DNA of 64,000 bases. It comes from Aureispira sp963837355. Its GTDB lineage: Bacteria > Bacteroidota > Bacteroidia > Chitinophagales > Saprospiraceae. How positions within the stretch are numbered: position 1 is the first letter of the stretch; each line of letters opens with the position of its first letter. Position numbers and translations under genes: made by a program. Of this stretch, positions 9,269-17,469 are shown in pieces. Under the pieces are notes generated by a model. It saw only the letters and a list, made by a program, of their open reading frames with translations. It made no database searches and was not told the origin of the DNA. The stretch spans positions 62,001-126,000 of the forward strand of contig CAWIMY010000003.1 of the NCBI GenBank assembly GCA_963837355.1, written 5' to 3'.

Positions 9269-9666
9269 CTACTTAATCATAATGCCCTTACGGTTGATGA
9301 TCGGAATGTTCGTAAAATTACTTTCCATAAAACTGCCAGGAACAAAGACGTATTTTTTATCATACATAAACCCATCGTCATTAAAGCTAATCCAATACTC
9401 ATTGGCTAGTTTAAACAATTCTGAATCCAACGGCTCAATCTTAACGGCCATTTCTGGGCCGATTTCTTCGAAGAAATACCGCAATTGCGTTGTTTCTTTT
9501 TTTCTCCTTCAATAGTACCATAGCCGCGCGAGCTTACCAAGACGTTTTTGACCCGATGGTCTTTCAAATTTAGAAAATAAACGTCCCAAAAATTGGGATC
9601 CTCTATGCTAGGCAAAGCAGCAATGGCAATATCGGTTACTTTCCTTACGGGAATGTCTTTTTTCAT
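9269..9666 (-). pseudogene. Small hypothetical gene broken by a one-base frameshift in an A7 tract
   Basis: Two overlapping minus-strand frames form one protein of about 132 residues. The first part (ATG at 9666) reads MKKDIPVRKVTDIAIAALPS and continues to YGTIEGEKK. The second part reads TTQLRYFFEEIGPEMAVKIE and ends INRKGIMIK at 9269. Adding one A to the A7 run (T7 on the plus strand, 9497-9503) fuses them smoothly. No family was recognised; the protein appears soluble, with no signal peptide. The break may be a real mutation, phase variation in a homopolymer, or an assembly error. A terminator follows at 9207-9239. Confidence 0.65.
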
Positions 9667-9710
9667 GTTCTTTGTTTGGTCTTTCCAACTTAATTAGAAA
9701 ATCGCTGTGT

Positions 9711-10418
9711 TTAGTTAGTTTTATAATACGCCTCCATCAGTTCGGCAAAGTGGCTTTTCAAAGCGTCCTTCACGGCTTCCATGTCGACGGTTTGGCCGAG
9801 CTCCTTTTGCATAGACGTTACGGCTTTATCATCAATTCCACAAGGAACAATGTATTCAAAGTAGGATAAATCCGTATTGACATTCAAAGCAAAACCGTGC
9901 ATAGTTGTCCAACGGCTTAGATGCACCCCAACCGCACATATTTTGCGGGCTCGCTCCGTCTCTCCTTCAATCCACACCCCCGAAAGACCTTTGATACGGC
10001 CACTTTCGATGCCATACCTCGCTAACATTCGGATTACCGTTTCCTCTAGAATACGCACATAACGCGCAATGTCGGTAAAAAACTCATCCAAATCCAAAAT
10101 GGGATACCCTACTACTTGGCCATAACCGTGGTAAGTGATGTCCCCACCACGATTTATTTTATGAAAAGTAGCGGCTTTCTCTTCTAAGCCTGCTGCGTCT
10201 AGCAACAAATGGCTTTCCTTACCATTTCTGCCAAGCGTATAAACATGGGGATGCTCGCAAAATAACAAATAGTGAAACTGTGTTTCTTGCTCGTCTTCTG
10301 CAGCCTTTCTGTTGTGCAGCTTTCGCTCAATGACTTGCTCAAACAAGCGCTTTTGTAAATCCCACGCCTGTTGGTAAGGCACCACCCCCAAATCTTTGTA
10401 GAAAATTTCTTTTCCCAT
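9711..10418 (-). CDS. lipB: Octanoyltransferase LipB
   Basis: A 235-residue protein, usual for LipB, which transfers octanoyl from acyl carrier protein to lipoyl domains of 2-oxoacid dehydrogenases and GcvH in the cytoplasm. Signature segments are present: LGRNGKESHLL, INRGGDITYHGYGQVVGYPI, KICAVGVHLSRWTTMHGFAL with the conserved Lys, and YIVPCGI with the catalytic Cys. The usual HGPGQ motif reads HGYGQ here, a Pro-to-Tyr change in an otherwise intact active-site loop. It lies 6 bp downstream of the isomerase gene on the same strand, so the two are probably co-transcribed. Confidence 0.95.
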   Translation of the reverse strand: MGKEIFYKDLGVVPYQQAWDLQKRLFEQVIERKLHNRKAAEDEQETQFHYLLFCEHPHVYTLGRNGKESHLLLDAAGLEEKAATFHKINRGGDITYHGYGQVVGYPILDLDEFFTDIARYVRILEETVIRMLARYGIESGRIKGLSGVWIEGETERARKICAVGVHLSRWTTMHGFALNVNTDLSYFEYIVPCGIDDKAVTSMQKELGQTVDMEAVKDALKSHFAELMEAYYKTN

Positions 10419-10424
10419 AATCGT

Positions 10425-11423
10425 TTAACCTAAACTGGCAGTGGCCAATTCTTTTTTAAGGAAATCAATCACATTGACTTCTATAGAATCCACTCCACGC
10501 GCCATTGATAATTCATAAGAAATCCAATCGCCTACATGAACGCCATACAACGCCTGCTCGATCAAATTGTCACCGACACAATCTACTTCTAGCACTACAG
10601 CGGCCACTTCCCCCATAATTTCTTTATTGATCTCCATGCGTTTTTGGTTGCGCTTGTGGTCGTCTTTGCTTCTGAAAATCACTACAGCAAATTCGCCTTC
10701 CTGTTTTGTCCAACCCACCAATTCGTTGTGGTTCATCTCAGGGATAACGTGGTGTACCGATAGAATTTTAGAATTCTCATTCAATTGTTGGCGGAAACGC
10801 AAAGCCACCGCGCCCATTCGTTCCGTGGCATAAATAACAGGGAAACGGCCTTCCAAATGACGGGTCAATTGCTTGGCAGTGGTATGAATCAACGCTTGAT
10901 TTTCTTCTAACAAAGCAATCGCACTTTTCAAATCACTCAAACAACTATCGGGTGCAAAGCCAAAAAAGTTGAGAATGTACAGCTGCTGCACCAAGGAATA
11001 CCCCAAGCACGTTCTAGGCGGCTGCCCTGAATTGGGCACTTTGATGTAATCCAAGCCCAGCTCTTCGGCTATTTCGACCAACTTGCCTCCTGAAGAGATG
11101 CAAACAATCTTCGCGCCGCGCGCCCGCGCTTGCTCAAAAGTTCCAAGCGTTTCCTCCGTATTTCCCGAGTAAGACGAGACAATCACCAAAGAGTGCTGCC
11201 CCACATAAGCAGGCAATACATAGCCTTTGCAGGAGAGCATTGGTACGGAACAAGTATCTTGTATAAATTCTGCTGCAAATTCGCCCCCGATGCCTGAGCC
11301 ACCCATACCCAGTACCACGATGTTATGCAGTGCTAGGGGGTGTTTCGTAAATTTTGCTTGTCGTCCAATCTCCATTGCTTCTTTAAGCTGCTTTGGAAAT
11401 TCTTGGATAAAAACATTCATCAT
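10425..11423 (-). CDS. Bifunctional phosphoglucose/phosphomannose isomerase-type SIS protein
   Basis: A 332-residue protein. The SIS domain carries NIVVLGMGGSGIGGEFAAEF near residue 34 and IVSSYSGNTEETLGTFEQA near 80, both sugar-phosphate binding loops, with PRTCLGYSLVQQL near 137. The C-terminal half includes ERMGAVALRFRQQLNENSK and HNELVGW. This layout matches the bacterial/archaeal bifunctional PGI/PMI family, which interconverts fructose-6-phosphate with glucose-6-phosphate or mannose-6-phosphate. The start could also be the second Met. It is followed at 6 bp by lipB, with which it shows no evident functional link. Confidence 0.88.
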   Translation of the reverse strand: MMNVFIQEFPKQLKEAMEIGRQAKFTKHPLALHNIVVLGMGGSGIGGEFAAEFIQDTCSVPMLSCKGYVLPAYVGQHSLVIVSSYSGNTEETLGTFEQARARGAKIVCISSGGKLVEIAEELGLDYIKVPNSGQPPRTCLGYSLVQQLYILNFFGFAPDSCLSDLKSAIALLEENQALIHTTAKQLTRHLEGRFPVIYATERMGAVALRFRQQLNENSKILSVHHVIPEMNHNELVGWTKQEGEFAVVIFRSKDDHKRNQKRMEINKEIMGEVAAVVLEVDCVGDNLIEQALYGVHVGDWISYELSMARGVDSIEVNVIDFLKKELATASLG

Positions 11424-11691
11424 AACTTTTTATTTTTTTAGGTGTATACACGTATATTTTCGCGGCGTCTAAACTGTTGGCTCCTGTCATTCTCCATTAG
11501 CAATAGGTCATCACATAAACAACCCAATCCCTCTCTTTCTCAAAAAAGAGGCTACCGCAAGCAAATAGCTGCTCCCCAACCATTCTAACAAAGCAAAATA
11601 TTTTATATCTTGTCTTCTGTTATTGCTTCAAGGCGAACAATAAATCATCTTTCTAAACAGCTCAGGACAACTCTGCAATATACTATTTTTT

Positions 11692-12069
11692 ATGGCGAAC
11701 CACAATGATTTAGGTGATTTGGGCGAAGGTCTAGCCAAGCGCTATTTGCAGCAACTGCATTACCAAATATTGGCTCAAAACTGGCGTTGGGGAAAAGCAG
11801 AAGTCGATTTAATTGCTTACGACCGCGACGTATTGGTTTTTGTAGAAGTCAAAACACGCCGTTCAGCCACCTTTGGCCCGCCCGAACTGGCCGTCAATGC
11901 CAAGAAACAACAACATCTGTACGATCTAGCCACGGAGTATATGTACCAACTCCAACACGAACAGGAATTTAGATTTGATGTCATTGCTATTGTCCTAGAA
12001 CCGACCCCCGAAATTCGACACTTCCCTGATGCTTTTTTTCCCAATTGGATGAGCAACAACGACTTCTAA
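11692..12069 (+). CDS. YraN/UPF0102 family endonuclease-like protein
   Basis: A 125-residue protein with the family pattern: GEGLAKRYLQ near the N-terminus, AQNWRWGKAEVDLIAYDRDV, LVFVEVKTRRSATFGPPE, then a Lys-rich helix. The spaced E...D...E-V-K residues match the PD-(D/E)XK fold expected for this Holliday-junction-resolvase-like family. The biological role of YraN is not settled; a nuclease function in DNA processing is inferred from fold. The gene is divergent from the isomerase operon, and its stop overlaps the stop of the convergent msrA by three bases. Confidence 0.9.
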   Translation: MANHNDLGDLGEGLAKRYLQQLHYQILAQNWRWGKAEVDLIAYDRDVLVFVEVKTRRSATFGPPELAVNAKKQQHLYDLATEYMYQLQHEQEFRFDVIAIVLEPTPEIRHFPDAFFPNWMSNNDF

Positions 12070-12749
12070 TGTTTAAGGTCTTCTTTGAGCAAGTTGGGAA
12101 ACTTTTTCTTAAATCGATTTAAACGCGGAATAGAGACGTTTTGGATATACGATTGGTTGGGATTGCGGCGTTCAAAATCTTGATGATACTCCTCGGCCTT
12201 CCAGAATTTGCTCAAAGGCTCAATTTCTGTGGCAATTGGTTCACTGTACTGGCCAGAGGCCGCTAAGTCTTTCTTAAATTGCATCGCCATCTCGCGTTCT
12301 TTGTCATTGGTATAAAGAATCATAGATCGGTATTGCGTTCCGAAATCAGGAGCTTGTCCATTGACGGTAGTGGGATCATGTGAGCCATAATATACCTTCA
12401 ACAACGTTTCATAGTCGATCACAGCAGGATCGTAATACACTTCGACCGCTTCGGTGTGTCCTGTTGCTCCTGCACTCACCTGTTGGTAAGTAGGATTGGC
12501 CTCATCGCCGCCTGCGTATCCTGAAACGGCTTCTTCTACGCCTTTGACCGATTCAAAAATAGCTTCTACACACCAAAAACAACCACTTGCAAAGTAAGCC
12601 TTGCTCAAGTTTCCTAAGTTTTTCTCTGAGCGATTCGCGACAGTTTCAGCACTTATTTTGGCATTATTCGTAGTAGTGGTGTCGTTATTTTTGGGAGAGC
12701 CACAAGCGATTGCCAAGCAAGCCACAGCCATTATTAATACTGATTTCAT
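12066..12749 (-). CDS. msrA: Peptide-methionine (S)-S-oxide reductase MsrA, lipoprotein form
   Basis: A 227-residue protein from the ATG at 12749. It opens MKSVLIMAVACLAIACGSPK, a lipoprotein signal with lipobox LAIAC, followed by a Thr/Asn-rich linker. The catalytic module starts around residue 50 with YFASGCFWCVEAIFESVKGV (GCFWC active-site Cys) and continues GYAGGDEANPTYQQVSAGAT, VYYDPAVIDYETLL and HDPTTVNGQAPDFGTQYRS, all MsrA hallmarks. It reduces methionine-S-sulfoxide in proteins, here probably at the periplasmic or outer membrane surface. A longer in-frame extension up to 12989 overlaps prmC and lacks protein-like character, so it was not used. Confidence 0.95.
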   Translation of the reverse strand: MKSVLIMAVACLAIACGSPKNNDTTTTNNAKISAETVANRSEKNLGNLSKAYFASGCFWCVEAIFESVKGVEEAVSGYAGGDEANPTYQQVSAGATGHTEAVEVYYDPAVIDYETLLKVYYGSHDPTTVNGQAPDFGTQYRSMILYTNDKEREMAMQFKKDLAASGQYSEPIATEIEPLSKFWKAEEYHQDFERRNPNQSYIQNVSIPRLNRFKKKFPNLLKEDLKH

Positions 12750-12885
12750 AAGCGGAAAATAGTCTTTTGTTCGTAAATAATTGATGACCTTTTTTAAACA
12801 GAGTAAGCCCATAAAGGTTCTGCTGATCCTTTTATCACTGCTTACGCGCTGCTCTTTACAGAAAATGCCCTTATTATTCAAACGA

Positions 12886-13743
12886 TTACAACTGTGCCGC
12901 CACAATACGGTCTTTTCCATACATATCCTGAAAGACTTGACAACTTCTATACCCCTGTTCTTCAAATAATTGCGACACTTCGGCTCCAAAATTCTCGTGA
13001 ATTTCTACATACAACCATCCTTCTTCGTACAACCTTTTTTTTCCTATATGGGCTAGTACTTTGTAGAATTGTAAGGGATCACCATCGGTCACAAAAAGAG
13101 CTAAATAAGGTTCGTGTTCCAAGACATTTTCCCGCATTTTAGGCTTATCAGAGGGAGGGATATAGGGCGGATTACTAACGATGAGGTCATATTGGGGTAA
13201 GATAACCGTTTGTTCTGAGGCTAGAATATCTAATTCTAAGAAGAGCACTTCGACCGCATTCGCTAACGCATTTTGCTGCGCAATAGCCAAAGCCTCTGGG
13301 CTAATATCAAGTGCCGTAATACTGGTAGAGGGTAGGTTTTTTTTGAGGGTAATAGCAATGCAGCCACTTCCTGTCCCGACATCCAAAATATCCAAGGGTT
13401 GATTCTCGTGGCGTTTGATAATAAAATGTACCAACTCTTCCGTTTCTGGTCGGGGAATCAAAACAGCTTCTGCCACATAAAAATGCAAGCCATAAAAATC
13501 AGCTTTGCCCACCACATACTGCCAAGGGCGATTTTGCTTCAACTCTTGCACGACTCGCTCAAAAATAGTTTGTTCCTTGGCATCCCAATAGCGCTGTGCA
13601 GCCACCTCATCAATGGGTTGAAACAAGTCTTCAAAGATATAAGTAGCAATGGTATTGGCTTCTCGGGCTGGATAAATTTCTTTTAGAGTACTGTTTAAAT
13701 ACTTGAAGTGGTCTCCTGCAGTTTGGCAATTTTCTAATAGCAA
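12886..13743 (-). CDS. prmC: Peptide chain release factor N5-glutamine methyltransferase PrmC
   Basis: A 285-residue protein. The N-terminal helical domain contains RPWQYVVGKADFYGLHFYV. The SAM-binding domain has PRPETEELVHFI, ILDVGTGSGCIAITLKKNLP and the NPPY motif (LIVSNPPYIPPSDK), which binds the substrate glutamine. PrmC methylates the GGQ glutamine of release factors; one target, PrfB, is encoded nearby at 15095. The only plausible start is a TTG at 13743, since an in-frame stop lies 5 codons upstream and no early ATG exists. The gene is on the same strand as, and 43 bp downstream of, the OmpA-like gene. Confidence 0.95.
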   Translation of the reverse strand: MLLENCQTAGDHFKYLNSTLKEIYPAREANTIATYIFEDLFQPIDEVAAQRYWDAKEQTIFERVVQELKQNRPWQYVVGKADFYGLHFYVAEAVLIPRPETEELVHFIIKRHENQPLDILDVGTGSGCIAITLKKNLPSTSITALDISPEALAIAQQNALANAVEVLFLELDILASEQTVILPQYDLIVSNPPYIPPSDKPKMRENVLEHEPYLALFVTDGDPLQFYKVLAHIGKKRLYEEGWLYVEIHENFGAEVSQLFEEQGYRSCQVFQDMYGKDRIVAAQL

Positions 13744-13786
13744 ATCAGTGGTCGTTTAGTGGATAAATAATCTCCTATAAAGTAAT

Positions 13787-14848
13787 TTACTCTGCCGTAA
13801 CGGTCAATTCCACACGGCGGTTCATTTGTTCCTGAATAGGATTGCTGGCCATAGGATGAATCATTTCCGAATTCCCATAGCCTTTATAAGATAAACGGCT
13901 AACATCAATCCCTTGTTCTACTAAATAATCGTAAACTACCTTAGCGCGAGCCTCTGACAACTTAAACGAAGAAGAACTGGGCAGTACAGGGGCTTGATTG
14001 GGCTTGTTGATATGCCCCCCTATTTCAATACTCAGGTTATTATTAAAATCCATAAAACCTGCCAAACCTTGCAAAGCTTTTTCAGAAGAAGGCAGGAGCA
14101 AGGGGGTTCCACTCTGAAAAAACAAATCACTCAGCGCCATTTTGCCGCCAACAATTGCCCGTTCCAAAGAAAAATTAACAACTACCTGCTGCCCTTGCTT
14201 GGTAGGCGCTACTTTAGCAATAAAAAAATGCCCTTTAGAATAAGCCCTAACTTCAACATTCGTTTCCTTAAAAGTGGTGTAAATATAACGTCCTGCACTG
14301 TCGGTTTCGATGGTATCTTGCCCTGCTAAAGAATTGAATACCACCCGCGTTTTTAACGGCTTTTGCGTTTTAGCATCCATCACCGTTCCCAAAATAGTAC
14401 ACAAACGCGCGTCGATGTCTGGCGGAATATATGGCTCGACTACATCAATACTCACCCGACGATTAAACGCCCGCCCATCTGAAGTCCGATTGTTTTTGAG
14501 TGGAATATATTCTCCGTAGGAATCAATTTTGAGCTGTATAGAATCTACTCCCTCCATTGCCAACACTCGATAAACAGACTTCGCACGGCGATCTGATAGC
14601 ACTTGATTGGCCTCGTAACTTCCCAAAGAATCCGTATGTGCCTGAATCCAAGCACGACGATCGGGCGCTTCGTTGAGCAACTCGGCGACTGCTTTCAACT
14701 TTTTGCTATATTGCGGTGTTATCTTGTCCGAACCTGAACGAAAGAAGATGGCTTCTCGATCAATAATTCGAAATTGTTGGCGTTGAGCCGAAACTAAGGC
14801 CGTGTTGCCTAATAACCATATTATAATGCAGACTATTGTAGAACGCAT
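13787..14848 (-). CDS. Protein with two OmpA-like domains around a carboxypeptidase-regulatory-like domain
   Basis: A 353-residue secreted protein (signal peptide to about residue 21). Residues about 30-130 form an OmpA-type domain (AIFFRSGSDKITPQY, WIQAHTDSLGSYEANQVLSD, RRAKSV) with the Asp and Arg used to bind peptidoglycan diaminopimelate. Residues about 145-220 resemble a carboxypeptidase regulatory-like beta domain (LGTVMDAKTQKPLKTRVVFN, DSAGRYIY). Residues about 235-350 form a second OmpA-like domain (DLFFQSGTPLLLPSSEKALQ, LSEARAKVVYDYLVEQGID). In the second domain the usual GHTD reads GGHIN, so its Asp is missing. It is likely an envelope protein tethering the outer membrane to the cell wall. 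It is divergent from prfB. Confidence 0.85.
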   Translation of the reverse strand: MRSTIVCIIIWLLGNTALVSAQRQQFRIIDREAIFFRSGSDKITPQYSKKLKAVAELLNEAPDRRAWIQAHTDSLGSYEANQVLSDRRAKSVYRVLAMEGVDSIQLKIDSYGEYIPLKNNRTSDGRAFNRRVSIDVVEPYIPPDIDARLCTILGTVMDAKTQKPLKTRVVFNSLAGQDTIETDSAGRYIYTTFKETNVEVRAYSKGHFFIAKVAPTKQGQQVVVNFSLERAIVGGKMALSDLFFQSGTPLLLPSSEKALQGLAGFMDFNNNLSIEIGGHINKPNQAPVLPSSSSFKLSEARAKVVYDYLVEQGIDVSRLSYKGYGNSEMIHPMASNPIQEQMNRRVELTVTAE

Positions 14849-15094
14849 AATTTATTTTTATAATTTCTAGTATAACCTTGTCTCTCCAAAAGTAGTCTAC
14901 AAAGCTCCGCGAGTAAATTATTATCTTATATTTCATCACTCTATCTTTTACCATGAATTTTAATAATGGCTATATAGAATCCTCTAAATTAGTTGATTTT
15001 TATTAAAAACGACATATTGACCACTTAATTCCTTATTATTACGGCAGAACAAGCCGTCGATTTCGACACATTTTCTCTCAATAATTATAATACT

Positions 15095-16181
15095 ATGACT
15101 ACCGATCAATTCAAGGAACTTCAAGGCCAGCTGGGCATGTTAGGGAGGTATCTTTGACGTTGCCCATATACGTTCTCAAGTAGAAGAAGAAAAAAAACAC
15201 ACTTTTGATCCCAATTTTTGGGAAGATCCACAGCGCGCCGAGCGCATTTTGAAAAGTGTAGGCGAAAAAGAAACCTTACTCAAACGCTATGAAAAAGCCG
15301 AGCAAACCGTAGACGACCTAGAAGTCTTGTACGACTTTTTTGAAGCGGGTGAAATTCCCGAAACGGAAGTGGAAGCGCAATACCTAGAAGCACAAACCGT
15401 CCTAGAAGAGCTTGAATTTAGTTCTACTCTCAACCAGTCCGAAGACCGCTTGGATTGCCTATTAAAAATTCATGTAGGCGCAGGGGGAACAGAAAGCTGC
15501 GATTGGGCAGGCATGCTTTTGCGTATGTATACCATGTGGGCCGAAAAATCAGGCCGTGCTGTCAAGCAATTAGATTACCAAGCAGGTGATGTAACAGGCA
15601 TCAAATCAGCTACCTTAGAAATTGTAGGCGATCACGCTTATGGCTGGCTCAAGGGCGAAAATGGCGTTCATCGACTGGTACGTCCCAGTCCTTTTAATGC
15701 GCAAAATAAGCGACAAACTACCTTTGCTTCAGTCTTCGTTTTTCCAATGGTAGACGATTCTATCGAAATCGAAGTCAATCCTTCTGATTTAGAATGGGAT
15801 ACCTTTCGTGCCAGTGGTGCAGGTGGACAACACGTCAATAAAACAGAATCGGCTGTCCGCTTACGACACTTGCCCTCGGGTTTGGTGGTCGAGTGCCAAG
15901 AGCAGCGCTCCCAACACAAAAACCGCGAAAAAGCTATCAAAATGCTTAAATCGCAGCTTTACCAATTAGAAATTGAAAAACAAAATGCGGCACGAGCAGA
16001 AATTGAAGAAGGGAAAATGAAAACCGAGTGGGGTTCTCAAATTCGCTCTTATGTTTTGGATGATCGCCGCATCAAAGACCACCGTTCCAACCACTTGACC
16101 CACAATATCAAACGCGTCTTAGATGGCGATATTGATGATTTCTTGAAAGCTACCTTGATGGCAGCTAAAAATATTCAATAA
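15095..16181 (+). CDS. prfB: Peptide chain release factor 2, with programmed +1 frameshift
   Basis: The gene is read as 15095-15154 joined to 15156-16181, giving 361 residues. The first 20 codons (MTTDQFKELQGQLGMLGRYL) end at CTT TGA C. The in-frame UGA at 15155-15157 is bypassed by +1 slippage, continuing DVAHIRSQVEEEKKHTFDPN. Upstream lies AGGGAGGTAT, the Shine-Dalgarno-like stimulator found in RF2 genes. Later the SPF codon-recognition tripeptide (RLVRPSPFNAQNK) and the GGQ motif (SGAGGQHVNKTESAVRLRHL) are present. RF2 terminates at UAA and UGA, so the frameshift provides autoregulation: low RF2 favours slippage. PrmC, encoded nearby, methylates its GGQ glutamine. Confidence 0.97.
15141..15158 (+). 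promoter_or_regulatory. prfB: prfB programmed +1 frameshift site
   Basis: The sequence TAGGGAGGTATCTTTGAC combines a Shine-Dalgarno-like AGGGAGG, the slippery CTT codon and UGA followed by C, a poor termination context. It closely parallels the well-known E. coli prfB site. Confidence 0.95.
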
Positions 16182-16258
16182 GCGATTCAGGCCTGCTCCT
16201 TTCTTTGAAATCCTATATTGGAGGACTATCTGGAGAATAATTCGTAACGCCTTAGAAT

Positions 16259-16293
16259 AGCGCCGCATAACTTTGTTATACGGCGCTGTTTTC
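16259..16293 (+). terminator. Intrinsic terminator of prfB
   Basis: A hairpin with arms AGCGCCGcATAAC and GTTATaCGGCGCT (one mismatch) around TTT, followed by GTTTTCT. It begins 78 bp after the prfB stop and abuts the end of the restored convergent nuclease-like gene. Confidence 0.75.
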
Positions 16294-16401
16294 TATTCTT
16301 CCTCTTTATTGTTCTCCAACTGATCAAGTTCATTGATTGTGTCGGGGTATTTTTCTGCGAGGAGTTGTTTCATTTTCTCTAGGGCAGCGATGGCGGCGGC
16401 T

Positions 16402-16502
16402 GCTTCTTCTTTGGCTACGGTTGCCTTCTTTGGCTACGGTTGCTTCTTTTGGCTACGGTTGCTTCTTCTTTGGCTACGGTTGCTTCTTCTTTGGCTACGG
16501 TT
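16402..16502. repeat. 21-bp tandem repeat with two 19-bp units
   Basis: Five consecutive units of GCTTCTTCTTTGGCTACGGTT on the plus strand, of lengths 21, 19, 19, 21 and 21, followed by a diverged sixth. On the minus strand the 21-bp unit encodes the heptad EEATVAK. The two 19-bp units at 16423-16441 and 16442-16460 each lack two bases and so shift the reading frame of the gene containing them. Confidence 0.9.
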
Positions 16503-17287
16503 GCTTCTTCCTTCGCTAGCTGTGCTTGCTCTTTGTTAATTTGTGCCTCGCGATGTGCATCATCTAGAACTTTTATCACATCGTGTTCTAGTTCTAATGT
16601 TCTTAAGATATCCTCATCCGTCACTGCTTTACGTAACCGCAAAGTTAATTTCTCTAGCAACTCATGATTTTCCACTTCCTCATTAGGAATTTCTAACACT
16701 TTATGATCTCCAGTTCTATAGGTCTGATTAAAAATACTCAACACCCTTTCTAGTTCAGTTCTTACCTGTCGCTCTAGTCTAGGTATTTGTATGACATAAC
16801 TATCGTGTGTTAATTTTTCTACGAATTCTTCTTTAGTATTCATAGGTTCATTAGTCATCAAATCTAAGTAGATTCTATTTACTTTTAGAATGGGAGTATC
16901 TACATTTTTCAGACGAAAACCTAAGAAATAGATTGTAATAATAGGTAGTCCATCTGCTTTTTGGGTCTCGGTATCAGGAATATCTGCTTGAAGATAATTG
17001 TTGCCCAAATATTTGCGAAAACGCATAATATCACCTAATTGATGTGCCTTTTGTAACTCAATCAATATTTTTTTGCGAATACCTTCTTCTGTCAAAATAA
17101 CCGCCTTAAAATCTAAGCGTAGGATAAGAATCTCATACTCTTTTGCCTGAAGTGTAGATTCGGTTGTTCGAGTAGTCAACTCTACAATTTCCTCTCCTAT
17201 TATCTTAGAGAGTAACTGACGAGCGAGTTCTACGTCTTCTAATAAATATTTGAAAATAGTGTCGTAAATGGGGTTAGCCAATAGCAT
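16415..17287 (-). CDS. Rpn/PD-(D/E)XK nuclease family transposase-like protein, C-terminus frameshifted
   Basis: A 290-residue reading frame. The N-terminal region (NPIYDTIFKYLLEDVELARQ) and the catalytic-type core (LILRLDFKAVIL with Asp, then KKILIELQKAHQLGDIMRFR with the Glu of the ExQ/ExK motif) match the Rpn-like PD-(D/E)XK nuclease family annotated as recombination-promoting nucleases. The C-terminal region is helical and ends in EEATVAK heptads encoded by a 21-bp tandem repeat. Two 2-bp-short units put the tail out of frame (KRSNRSQRRQP). In the frame beyond the array, a more natural tail reads EEAAAIAALEKMKQLLAEKY and stops at 16293. The break may be natural repeat slippage or an assembly error. 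Confidence 0.75.
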   Translation of the reverse strand: MLLANPIYDTIFKYLLEDVELARQLLSKIIGEEIVELTTRTTESTLQAKEYEILILRLDFKAVILTEEGIRKKILIELQKAHQLGDIMRFRKYLGNNYLQADIPDTETQKADGLPIITIYFLGFRLKNVDTPILKVNRIYLDLMTNEPMNTKEEFVEKLTHDSYVIQIPRLERQVRTELERVLSIFNQTYRTGDHKVLEIPNEEVENHELLEKLTLRLRKAVTDEDILRTLELEHDVIKVLDDAHREAQINKEQAQLAKEEATVAKEEATVAKEEATVAKRSNRSQRRQP

Positions 17288-17469
17288 GTGTACAAGGAGT
17301 TTAAAACTAATAAATACAATAAGTTAGAAAGTAGTTGAGATAACAATTATAGCGAATATCGAACCGCCGTTATCTAAACCTATTGCATCAATTTTACGAG
17401 CCCTCTTCAAAAAAAGTTGCCTTTTTATTCAAAAAGTATAGCATAAGTAGTCTTTAACTACTAAAGTAG

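Noticed and set aside
12750..12989. N-terminal extension of MsrA to an upstream start.
   Set aside because: It overlaps the end of prmC and precedes a clear lipoprotein signal peptide starting at 12749.
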